NCBI GenBank assembly: GCA_018056145.1
Contig: JAGPGE010000263.1
Location: 1-7,753 of the forward strand
Source of the DNA: Armatimonadota bacterium
Lineage (GTDB): Bacteria; Armatimonadota; Zipacnadia; Zipacnadales; JABUFB01
Length of the DNA: 7,753 nt
Direction: 5' to 3'
The notes under the pieces: model-generated
The model's input: the letters and a program-made list of their open reading frames with translations, nothing else
Told to the model about the DNA's origin: nothing
The model's database searches: none
Part shown: positions 1 to 5,755 of the stretch, piece after piece
How positions within the stretch are numbered: the first letter of the stretch is position 1
How the letters are laid out: each line of letters begins with the position of its first letter
Translations under genes and position numbers: made by a program

Positions 1-27
1 GCATCGCACAGGACCGATGATCCTGCC

Positions 28-120
28 GTGGGGCCCCGCACCGAGGGGAAACGACACCGTGGGGCCCCGCACACATGGGAGACGACACCGTGGGGCCCCG
101 CACACATGGGAGACGACACC
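28..120. repeat. 31-bp tandem repeat, cluster A (three units)
   Basis: Three head-to-tail units of exactly 31 bp lie at 28-58, 59-89 and 90-120. The second and third are identical; the first differs at several positions in its middle. Each begins GTGGGGCCCC, contains the 8-bp palindrome GGGGCCCC, and ends GACGACACC (the first ends AACGACACC). A decayed fourth unit may follow at 121-153, which keeps GGGCCCC and an ending of GCCGACACC. Since 31 is not a multiple of three, each unit is translated in a different frame, which argues against a coding repeat. There are no spacers, so it is not a CRISPR array. It is best described as a minisatellite of unknown function. Confidence 0.93.
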
Positions 121-238
121 GGAGGGCCCCGTCGGCTGGACGACGCCGACACCCCACGGCTATACCGGTGGCGACACGCCACGGGTAACGAAACACCCAA
201 CTCGTAATCAGGTGCGGGATGTCATCGCCGTCCAGATG
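121..238. other. spacer between the two repeat clusters, with a small perfect hairpin
   Basis: This stretch separates the two repeat clusters and shows no convincing gene. Its left end (121-153) looks like a diverged repeat unit. A perfect 6-bp stem with a 3-nt loop lies at 168-182 (GTGGCG, ACA, CGCCAC). The motif GGCTATA at 158-164 recurs at 457-463, and its reverse complement TATAGCC occurs at 422-428, loosely linking this stretch to the inverted repeat further right. The function is unknown. Confidence 0.5.
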
Positions 239-308
239 ACAGGGCCCCGCACACATGGGAGACGACACCGTGGGGCCCCGCACACATGGGAGACGACACC
301 GTGGGGCC
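239..308. repeat. 31-bp tandem repeat, cluster B (two units plus a fragment)
   Basis: Two further units lie at 239-269 and 270-300, followed by the first 8 bases of a third (301-308, GTGGGGCC), after which similarity stops. The 59 bases at 242-300 are identical to 62-120, so two adjacent units are duplicated at a 180-bp offset. The first unit of this cluster differs from the consensus only at its first three bases (ACA for GTG). Identity this high between separated clusters implies recent duplication or ongoing homogenisation. Confidence 0.92.
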
Positions 309-398
309 AAGGGGTATCGGTTGTGCGGCATGGATGTCGGCCTCGTGTGTGGTCGGGGTCCTGTGCCCGCGGTGTTGAGGCCGGGCCGTGTGCCGTCA

Positions 399-414
399 GG
401 CTCCGGAAGGAGCC
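399..414. repeat. perfect hairpin with a GGAA loop
   Basis: GGCTCC (399-404) and GGAGCC (409-414) form a perfect 6-bp stem around GGAA. On the plus strand the loop fits the stable GNRA tetraloop class; on the minus strand it would read TTCC. It is the first of several hairpins downstream of the minus-strand tRNA-modification operon. No T-run follows on either strand, so it is not a standard intrinsic terminator. Confidence 0.6.
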
Positions 415-419
415 GTCCG

Positions 420-465
420 CCTATAGCCCCCGCGGAATCCGGGGGCTTCCTCCCCCGGCTATAGG
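420..465. repeat. nested inverted repeat with competing inner stems
   Basis: The outer arms CCTATAGCC (420-428) and GGCTATAGG (457-465) are a perfect 9-bp inverted repeat. Inside are two alternative stems. GCCCCCG (426-432) can pair with CGGGGGC (440-446), or GGGGG (441-445) can pair with CCCCC (452-456). The first shares bases with the outer arm and both need 441-445, so the forms are mutually exclusive. The element lies about 110 bp beyond the stop codon of the methyltransferase gene, in the expected 3' region of that operon. It could act as a 3'-end stabiliser, a U-tract-independent terminator or a REP-like intergenic element. No oligo-U tract follows it on the minus strand. Confidence 0.75.
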
Positions 466-575
466 CTGTCGCTCGCTTCGCGGGCTATGAAACAAGACCC
501 AAGACCGGAAGGCGCGGACATGCTCAGGCCGGCCAGCAGAGGACGTGGAAGACCAGCAAAACTGGATGCACCCGG

Positions 576-1610
576 TCAGGCGCGGCGCAGGAGATAGATT
601 GAGGGTTGCATGCCGCCGATATTGATGAGAGTGCGGGATACGACGGCCAAATCCGCCATGAGGTCAAGGCAGTCGAACATCAGGCGGCGCTCCAGGGACA
701 GGACGACCAGCCGGCCGCCGGGCTTGAGAACACGGACAGCCTCGGCCAGAAAGCGCGGGTACAGGCGGCGGTCCTGGCGGTGGGAACCCACGCGCCGGCC
801 CCACGGCGGGTTGGTGATGATGCGATCGATGCTGGCGTCGGCCAGGGGCAGACACTGGGCATTGGCGAGCAGCAGGGATGCACGGACAGCAGACAGGTTT
901 TGGCGGGACGCTTCAAGGGCCGGCGGCCAGCGGTCGGAGCCAATGAGGGTGGCTTCGGGCAGGCCGGGCGCGCGTTCGGCGAGGATCGTCCCCGTGCCGC
1001 ACATGGGGTCGAGCACAACCTGTCCGGGCTGGGGATCACTGAGAAGACACATCGCCCGGGCGACGGTGGGGCGCAAAGATGCCACGCCCGACACCGCGGA
1101 CCGGTTGGCCATGGCGTCTGATGACAGTCGCAGGCCGACGCAGGCGTGGTCATCTACGAGTTGCACGCCAATCTCCACGTCCGGGTGTTTCAGATTGACC
1201 TTCCAGCCACACCTCGCCACAACCCCCGCGCCGGCCTCCCCCGCGAGCTGCAGCGAGTTGAAGGATTGGCCGCCTGAACGGGTGGCTGTGATCCGGAATG
1301 TGGGCGGGGATGGCGGCCGATGGATGCGGGCATGGTGATCCAGGGCCTCGGAGAGGTCGAGGGAAGCCATGAAATCGTGGACCTTGGTAAGAGCGGACTC
1401 GTCGGTGGCGAGGCCCGAAAGCTCTCCCAGATGGACGAAGAGGTCTTCGGCCACCCGCAGGGAGAGCAGGCGCTCGGGGTTGCCGGGCAGGTCGAAGACG
1501 ACTCGGTCCGGGTGGTCGGCGATGACCCGGACGTCAGGCGCCAGGCCCACAAGCTCGTCCCGGGCGATCTCTGACAGGCCGGGGATCGTGGTGATGTAGA
1601 AACGGGTCAT
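576..1610 (-). CDS. THUMP-domain RNA (guanine-N2)-methyltransferase, TrmN/Trm14-like
   Basis: A predicted 344-residue SAM-dependent RNA methyltransferase. The N-terminal half (about 45-160) resembles a THUMP RNA-binding domain, ending in a segment with FRITATRSG near 105 and LKHPDVEIGVQ near 140. The C-terminal half is a class I Rossmann fold: SAM-binding motif I DPMCGTGTIL at 201-210, an acidic motif II (GSD) near 225, catalytic NPPWG at 267-271, and LKPGGRLVVLS at 296-306. The NPPWG tetrad and overall length match the TrmN/Trm14 family, which makes N2-methylguanosine at tRNA position 6. Related THUMP enzymes modify other guanines, so the exact target is inferred. The start is the ATG at 1610, with TGGAG five bases upstream and a family-like MTRFYITTIPG beginning. 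It is the last gene of the operon, 28 nt after tgt. A 40-residue in-frame upstream extension overlaps tgt and was discarded. Confidence 0.88.
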   Translation of the reverse strand: MTRFYITTIPGLSEIARDELVGLAPDVRVIADHPDRVVFDLPGNPERLLSLRVAEDLFVHLGELSGLATDESALTKVHDFMASLDLSEALDHHARIHRPPSPPTFRITATRSGGQSFNSLQLAGEAGAGVVARCGWKVNLKHPDVEIGVQLVDDHACVGLRLSSDAMANRSAVSGVASLRPTVARAMCLLSDPQPGQVVLDPMCGTGTILAERAPGLPEATLIGSDRWPPALEASRQNLSAVRASLLLANAQCLPLADASIDRIITNPPWGRRVGSHRQDRRLYPRFLAEAVRVLKPGGRLVVLSLERRLMFDCLDLMADLAVVSRTLINIGGMQPSIYLLRRA

Positions 1611-1615
1611 GGCGG

Positions 1616-1620
1616 CTCCA
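1616..1620 (-). promoter_or_regulatory. ribosome binding site deciding the methyltransferase start
   Basis: TGGAG on the minus strand ends five bases before the ATG at 1610. It supports that start over the in-frame GTG/ATG-type start at 1730, which lies inside tgt. Confidence 0.7.
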
Positions 1621-1638
1621 GGGCAGGGCGGATGGCGA

Positions 1639-2781
1639 TCAGTCTGCCTCGCGCTCCCCTGCGTCTTCGCAGGCGGCGTCGCGCCGGGTCCAGGAGAGCA
1701 CCGTCGCGTTGAGTTCGGCGAGAGTCCCATCCTGGATCGCCTGGCGGATCCGGGCCATGAGGCGCTTGTAGAAGCGGACGTTGTGCAGGCTGAGCAGGCG
1801 CCAGGCGGTGGCTTCCTGGATGCGGAACAGGTGATGCAGCCAGGCCCGGCAGTAGCGGGCGCAGGCCGGGCAGTCGCAGTCTTCCTCGAGGGGGCGAGGG
1901 TCCTCGCGGAAGCGCGCGTTCTTGATCTTCAGAGTGCCCGAAGCGGTGAGCAGGCTGCCGTGCCGGGCCATGCGGGTGGGCAGGACGCAGTCGAACATAT
2001 CCACTCCGCGCATGACGCAACTGACGATGTCGGCGGGGGTGCCCACGCCCATGACGTAGCGCGGCGAATGCTCGGGCAGGAGGGGCTCGCAGACCTCGAC
2101 CGCTTCCAGCATCTGCTGCTTGCTCTCCCCCACCGACAGGCCGCCCAGAGCGTAGCCATCGAAGCCCATCTCCACGGTGCGGCGGGCGCTCTCTACGCGC
2201 AAGTCGGGGTACAGGCCGCCCTGAACAATCCCGAAAAGGGCCTGGTTCGGGTTGGCGTGGGCGTCTTTGGTGCGCTGGGCCCAGCGGAGGGTGCGTTCCA
2301 GGGAGCGCTCGATATACTCCCGGTCCACCGGGTATGGCGCGCACTCGTCGAAGGCCATGGCGATGTCGCTGCCCAGGTTGTTCTGGATGGCGATGGACTG
2401 CTCCGCCGTGAGCATAAGCTTCGCGCCGTCAAGATGCGACCGGAAGCGGACGCCCTCCTCGATGATGTCTTTCGGCTGGGCCAGTGAGAAGACCTGGAAG
2501 CCGCCGCTGTCGGTGAGGATCCCGCCGGGCCAGCGCATGAAATCATGGAGGCCGCCGAGATTGCGGACGACTTCATCACCGGGGCGCTGCCACAGGTGGT
2601 AGGCATTGCAGCAGAGCATCTGGACGCCCAGTTGCTCGATGTCCGCGGTGTCGCAGGCGCGGACAACGGCGAGGCTGGCGCAGGGCATGAACAGGGGCGT
2701 GCGCACGGTGGCATGGGCCAGGCGCAGTTCGCCCAGGCGGGCGCGGGATGCATTGTCTTTGGCGAGAAGGGTGAACTGCAT
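1639..2781 (-). CDS. tgt: queuine/preQ1 tRNA-ribosyltransferase (tRNA-guanine transglycosylase)
   Basis: A 380-residue Tgt that swaps guanine-34 for preQ1 in tRNAs with GUN anticodons (Asp, Asn, His, Tyr). Catalytic features are all present: Asp91 in TDSGGFQVFSL, nucleophile Asp264 in GVDMFDCVLPTR, FDEC with Cys147, GIVQGG with Gln187, and GGLSVGE with Val217. Cys147 and Val217 are the bacterial, preQ1-type choices. The zinc site is intact: Cys302, Cys304, Cys307 and His333. Relative to the Zymomonas enzyme the numbering is offset by a steady 11, then 16. Less usual are MPCASLA (typically MPVGTQA) near 32-38 and CCNAYHLWQRPG (typically LGNTYHL) at 57-68. The ATG at 2781 has GGAG six bases upstream and gives the usual family length. 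A longer in-frame reading to 3144 overlaps queA in another frame and is not real. It lies 20 nt after queA, evidently in the same transcript. Confidence 0.97.
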   Translation of the reverse strand: MQFTLLAKDNASRARLGELRLAHATVRTPLFMPCASLAVVRACDTADIEQLGVQMLCCNAYHLWQRPGDEVVRNLGGLHDFMRWPGGILTDSGGFQVFSLAQPKDIIEEGVRFRSHLDGAKLMLTAEQSIAIQNNLGSDIAMAFDECAPYPVDREYIERSLERTLRWAQRTKDAHANPNQALFGIVQGGLYPDLRVESARRTVEMGFDGYALGGLSVGESKQQMLEAVEVCEPLLPEHSPRYVMGVGTPADIVSCVMRGVDMFDCVLPTRMARHGSLLTASGTLKIKNARFREDPRPLEEDCDCPACARYCRAWLHHLFRIQEATAWRLLSLHNVRFYKRLMARIRQAIQDGTLAELNATVLSWTRRDAACEDAGEREAD

Positions 2782-2787
2782 CGGGGA

Positions 2788-2791
2788 CTCC
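2788..2791 (-). promoter_or_regulatory. ribosome binding site deciding the tgt start
   Basis: GGAG on the minus strand ends six bases before the tgt ATG at 2781. It lies within the 20-nt queA-tgt gap and fixes the start there, excluding the 121-codon upstream extension. Confidence 0.7.
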
Positions 2792-2801
2792 GTGGCGGCG
2801 A

Positions 2802-3833
2802 TCAGATGATGAGCATGCAGTCGCCGTAGCTGTAGAAGCGATAGCCGGTCTGGACCGCGTGGTTGTATGCGGATAGAATGCGCTCTCGCCCCGCGAATGC
2901 CGAGACCATCATCAGCAGGCTGGAGCGCGGGAGATGGAAATTGGTGAGCAAGGCATCGACGATCTGAAACTGGTAGCCCGGGTAGATGAACAGGTTGGTC
3001 AAGCCGCTTCCGGGAGCGACACGACCGATTGACGCCCGGCTTTCCAGGGTGCGAACCACGGTGGTGCCAACCGCGATGACTCGGCGGCCTTCGGCGCGGG
3101 CGGCATTGACTGCGCCGGCGGTCTGGTCTGGGATGGAGCACCATTCGCTGTGGATCTCGTGCTCTTCCACGGTATCGACGCTGACCGGCTGGAAGGTGCC
3201 CAGGCCGACGTGCAGGGTGACATGCGCGATGGATGCTCCGACCGATTCCACCGCGGCGAGAGCCGCGGCGTCGAAATGCAGGCCCGCGGTGGGAGCGGCG
3301 GCGGCTCCCGGCCGGGCTGCATAGACGGTCTGATAGCGACCACGATCCTCAGGGCGCGGCTCCGGGCGCTTGATGTACGGGGGCAGAGGGGTTTGACCGA
3401 TCTGCTCGAGAATGTCTTCGAGTGGCTCGTCGCAGGAGAGCCGCAGAATACGAAGGCCACCGGGGAGCGCCTCGACGACACGGGCATTGAGCCGCCCATC
3501 GCCGAAGTCCGCGGTTTGCCCCGGCCTCATGCGGGCGGCCGGCCTGACCAGGGCTTCCCACAGGTCGGGTTCGAGGGGTTGCAGAAGCAACGCTTCCACC
3601 CTGCCTCCGGTAGGGCGACGCCCGATAAGCCGGGCGGGAATGACACGGGTGTCATTGAGGACCAGAAGGTCGCCGGGGCGCAGAAACTCGGACAGATCGC
3701 GAAATGCCTTGTCGACGCAGTCGCCGGGACCGGTGCGCGGCAGAACCAGCATGCGCGAAGCCGAGCGCTCAGGCAGAGGCTCCTGGGCGATGCTCTCGGG
3801 GGGAAGGTGGTAGTCGAATAGACTGACGTCCAT
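2802..3833 (-). CDS. queA: S-adenosylmethionine:tRNA ribosyltransferase-isomerase
   Basis: A 343-residue QueA, which transfers and isomerises the ribosyl part of SAM onto preQ1-34 in tRNA to make epoxyqueuosine, the step after Tgt. Family signatures run in order: FDYHLPPESIAQ (6-17), LVLNDTRVIPARL (57-69), LPPYIKRPEPRPEDRGRYQT (150-169), PTAGLHF (181-187), LHVGLGTFQPV (207-217), VGTTVVRTLES (255-265), LTNLFIYPGYQF (278-289), LLTNFHLPRSSLLMMVSAF (295-313), and C-terminal YRFYSYGDCMLI (331-342). Length is typical of the family. The ATG at 3833 is preferred because the family signature begins just after it. An in-frame GTG at 3851 would add six residues, and neither start has a clear Shine-Dalgarno sequence. 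It is first in the operon queA-tgt-methyltransferase. I see no preQ1 riboswitch in the upstream region. Confidence 0.97.
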   Translation of the reverse strand: MDVSLFDYHLPPESIAQEPLPERSASRMLVLPRTGPGDCVDKAFRDLSEFLRPGDLLVLNDTRVIPARLIGRRPTGGRVEALLLQPLEPDLWEALVRPAARMRPGQTADFGDGRLNARVVEALPGGLRILRLSCDEPLEDILEQIGQTPLPPYIKRPEPRPEDRGRYQTVYAARPGAAAAPTAGLHFDAAALAAVESVGASIAHVTLHVGLGTFQPVSVDTVEEHEIHSEWCSIPDQTAGAVNAARAEGRRVIAVGTTVVRTLESRASIGRVAPGSGLTNLFIYPGYQFQIVDALLTNFHLPRSSLLMMVSAFAGRERILSAYNHAVQTGYRFYSYGDCMLII

Positions 3834-4038
3834 GGCCGATGGCGAATACACGGGTGGGATAGATGGGAGTTCAGTTTAGCCCATCCACGCGTGTGCGTAC
3901 AGGAGGATATGGTCCCTCCGGGCAAGTCAGGCCGCTTGCGGGAACAGATGTCGGGTAGGGAAGCGTTTGTAATCAGGCCGGGGTGGACTCACCCTCCGGC
4001 GACCTGAGACGGTCTTAGAAGAGGAAAGGTCACGAGAC
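3834..4038. promoter_or_regulatory. divergent intergenic region between queA and the lipoprotein gene
   Basis: These 205 bp separate queA (minus strand) from the lipoprotein gene (plus strand) and must contain promoters for both, but I find no convincing -35/-10 pair on either strand. Visible structures are the 8-bp palindrome CACGCGTG (3886-3893), a GGAGG/CCTCC hairpin (3902-3919), and the larger leader structure at 3973-4007. A purine-rich GAGGAAAGG (4021-4029) serves as the ribosome binding site of the lipoprotein gene, nine bases before its ATG. Confidence 0.65.
3973..4018 (+). promoter_or_regulatory. foldable leader with two competing hairpins
   Basis: Read on the plus strand, TCAG (3973-3976) pairs with CTGA (4004-4007), GCCGG (3977-3981) with CCGGC (3996-4000), and GGTG (3982-3985) with CACC (3990-3993). 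This gives 13 base pairs, two small one-sided bulges and a GACT loop. An alternative hairpin pairs GACC (4001-4004) with GGTC (4011-4014). It overlaps the base of the large stem at 4004, so full formation of both is incompatible. CTGAGACGGTCTTAG (4004-4018) is also an imperfect palindrome that could be an operator. The site ends 20 bases before the lipoprotein ATG. Whether it is transcribed is not known. Confidence 0.4.
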
Positions 4039-5556
4039 ATGAAGCGATCATTGCTCTCGTTGTACTGGGCGCTGCCCTTGCTCATTGTACTGCTGTGCCT
4101 GCCGTCCGGCTGCGGAAAGAAGCAGCCTGACCCCGAGACGGCACAGACTGAGCAGCCAGCGCCTGACGCCAAAACGGAGGCGGAGGAGACGCCGGAAGAC
4201 GATCCGACGGCGGAGCAGAAGGAGGAACTCGCCAAGGCTCAGGCGAAGGCCGTCAAGGACGCCGGGAAGACCGCCGCAGGCGAAGATATTGACGAGGCGC
4301 TGGGCTCCATCGAGCAGCTCAAAGGCCTGCTGGCGACGGACGACGCGGATCTGGCCGCGGACGTCGCCAAAGTTCTGGTGGGCGTTGTGGCGGGACAGAG
4401 CGGCGAAGACCCGCGAGTGCGCGCGGCGGCGATTGAGGCTCTGGCGACACAGGCCGACGCCTTTGCCGATGTGTTGATCACGGCCTCCGGAGATGCGAAC
4501 CCCATCGTCCGCGATGCGGCGATTTTGGCTCTCGGGCGCAGCGCCAAAGGCTCCCAGGGCGAGCGGCGCCTCAAGGAGCTCCTGGCCAGCGCCGACCCGG
4601 ACGTGCGTGATCTGGCGAAGCGGGCGCTTTCCGCGGTTGGACAGGGCGGTGACGTCGGGGAGGTCGCGACCCTCGTGGCGCAACTTGGCAAGCCCGAGAA
4701 CGACCAGTCGGCGCAGGCGGCGATCAAACTCAAGCTCATGGGCGAGGCCGCACTGCCCGAACTCGAGCGGGCCGTGAGAACGGGTCGAGACGGACGGCAG
4801 CGCCACGCGGCGGCCATGTGCATCGCCTTGATCTGCGCGGGCACTAATCCGTCCCAGGAGAAGTTCGCCAAGTCCGCGAAGTCCGTCAAGAAGGGTGACC
4901 AGCGGGGCAATCCCTCGAATCTCAAGGGCCTGCCGATACTGATCGACGCGCTCAAAGACCCGGAACCGATGGTGCGCGAGATCGCGGCACAGGGGCTTGG
5001 CTACCTGGGATCCGAGAAGGCTGCGCGCCCGCTGGCAGAGGCCCTCAAGGACGAAGACGTACACGTGCGGCGGCGTGCAGCGGCGGCGCTGATCACCACT
5101 CCGGCACAGTCCGTGGTGAAGGACGTCATCCAGACTGGACTGTATGACAAGGACGAGACTGTCCGGCGGTTCGCTGTCGAAGCGCTGGGCTGGATCGGTG
5201 GCCCCGAGGTCGTAAAGGCGCTCATCGTGGCCTCCAGGGATGAATCCGCCGAAGTGCGCCGATATGCCGCCGTGCAACTGGGGCGGGCCAGTGAACCGGC
5301 GGCCCTGGATGCACTCATCGCGCTGTATGAGGACGCCAAGAAGCGCGAACTGGCCGCCGCGACACTGGACGAGAAGTCGCGGGAGCAGGACGTACGTTGG
5401 GCGGCGGTGCAAGCCGTGGCCGAGATGCGGGACCGGCGGAGCACGAAGATGCTCGTGGCGGCGCTGGATGATCCGGTGCCGCAGGTCGCGAACGCCGCAG
5501 AGACCGGCCTGCAGAAGCTGGGCATCGCGAAGCGCCGGCTGCCCGGGGCGGACTAA
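4039..5556 (+). CDS. HEAT-repeat lipoprotein, probable
   Basis: A 505-residue predicted exported lipoprotein of unknown specific role. Residues 1-24 form a signal peptide (basic MKR, hydrophobic LYWALPLLIVLLC), ending in LPSGC with candidate lipid-attachment Cys25. Proline at -3 makes the lipobox imperfect. Gly at +2 lacks the aspartate inner-membrane retention signal known from enterobacteria. Residues 26-80 are a flexible acidic linker rich in E, P, D, T and A. From about 98 to the end run some eleven or twelve HEAT/PBS-lyase-type helical repeats with the pattern D-x-x-V-R-x-x-A-x-x-A-L, for example at 124-136, 186-198, 307-320, 340-351, 372-383 and 402-415. Lysine-rich 268-294 and charged 430-450 interrupt the solenoid. 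Such repeats usually make protein-binding scaffolds. The ATG at 4039 has GAGGAAAGG upstream. The gene has its own terminator, so it is probably monocistronic. Confidence 0.88.
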   Translation: MKRSLLSLYWALPLLIVLLCLPSGCGKKQPDPETAQTEQPAPDAKTEAEETPEDDPTAEQKEELAKAQAKAVKDAGKTAAGEDIDEALGSIEQLKGLLATDDADLAADVAKVLVGVVAGQSGEDPRVRAAAIEALATQADAFADVLITASGDANPIVRDAAILALGRSAKGSQGERRLKELLASADPDVRDLAKRALSAVGQGGDVGEVATLVAQLGKPENDQSAQAAIKLKLMGEAALPELERAVRTGRDGRQRHAAAMCIALICAGTNPSQEKFAKSAKSVKKGDQRGNPSNLKGLPILIDALKDPEPMVREIAAQGLGYLGSEKAARPLAEALKDEDVHVRRRAAAALITTPAQSVVKDVIQTGLYDKDETVRRFAVEALGWIGGPEVVKALIVASRDESAEVRRYAAVQLGRASEPAALDALIALYEDAKKRELAAATLDEKSREQDVRWAAVQAVAEMRDRRSTKMLVAALDDPVPQVANAAETGLQKLGIAKRRLPGAD

Positions 5557-5581
5557 GGCGACGAAGCTTTGCCGATGTGAC

Positions 5582-5623
5582 ACGGGGACGGGCCTGAAAA
5601 AGGCCCGTCCCCGTCTTGTTTTG
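5582..5623 (+). terminator. strong intrinsic terminator of the lipoprotein gene
   Basis: A perfect 14-bp stem (5582-5595 with 5601-5614), beginning ACGGGGACGG on the left, closes a 5-nt GAAAA loop. It is followed by CTTGTTTTG (5615-5623), a T-rich tract on the plus strand. It starts 25 bases after the lipoprotein stop codon. On the minus strand the stem lacks a following U-run, so it terminates mainly plus-strand transcription. Confidence 0.93.
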
Positions 5624-5660
5624 TGGGGGCCACACGAGGGATAGCGGCCTCACCCCGACG

Positions 5661-5709
5661 CGTCTTCCCCTTTCCATCGCCCTAAGGGCTGCTCCGGGAG
5701 GGGGAGACG
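5661..5709. repeat. nested inverted repeat in the convergent intergenic region
   Basis: CGTCTTCCCC (5661-5670) pairs with GGGGGAGACG (5700-5709): ten base pairs including one G-T wobble. Inside lies a short hairpin, GCCC (5679-5682) and GGGC (5686-5689) around TAA. The similar words GATAGCGG (5640-5647) and AATAGCGG (5713-5720) flank it. It sits between the terminator of the lipoprotein gene and the stop of the minus-strand propeller gene. It could help end transcription from the propeller gene, or be a copy of a REP-like dispersed palindrome. No T-run follows on the minus strand. Confidence 0.55.
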
Positions 5710-5755
5710 GCCAATAGCGGACAGCGACTTCTGCGGACCAACTCACGGCGATGGG

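Noticed and set aside
28..308. Possible CRISPR array
   Set aside because: The units are directly abutted with no unique spacers of regular length, the two clusters are separated by partly decayed sequence, and no cas gene is present.
17..490. A 157-codon plus-strand frame across the 31-bp repeats
   Set aside because: It passes through non-triplet repeats, so identical DNA units give different peptides. It shows no domain and no good ribosome binding site. It is open mainly because of high GC.
610..1338. Long plus-strand frame opposite the methyltransferase gene
   Set aside because: It is antisense to a gene with intact catalytic motifs, its composition is arginine-rich and low-complexity, and it contains no recognisable domain.
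1611..1730. 40-residue N-terminal extension of the methyltransferase
   Set aside because: It overlaps the end of tgt, has unstructured proline- and arginine-rich composition, and the ATG at 1610 has the better ribosome binding site and family-like start.
2782..3144. 121-residue N-terminal extension of Tgt
   Set aside because: It runs through the conserved 3' part of queA in another frame. Family length and ribosome binding site both fit the start at 2781.
3834..4038. preQ1 riboswitch ahead of queA
   Set aside because: It was considered because queuosine genes often carry one. I found no short C-rich hairpin followed by the A-rich tail typical of preQ1 class I, nor convincing pseudoknot arms on the minus strand. 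A covariance-model search would be decisive.
4048..5583. 511-codon minus-strand frame opposite the lipoprotein gene
   Set aside because: It is nearly as long as the real gene but runs through the terminator stem, has no recognisable domain, and mirrors the regular HEAT-repeat coding pattern on the other strand.
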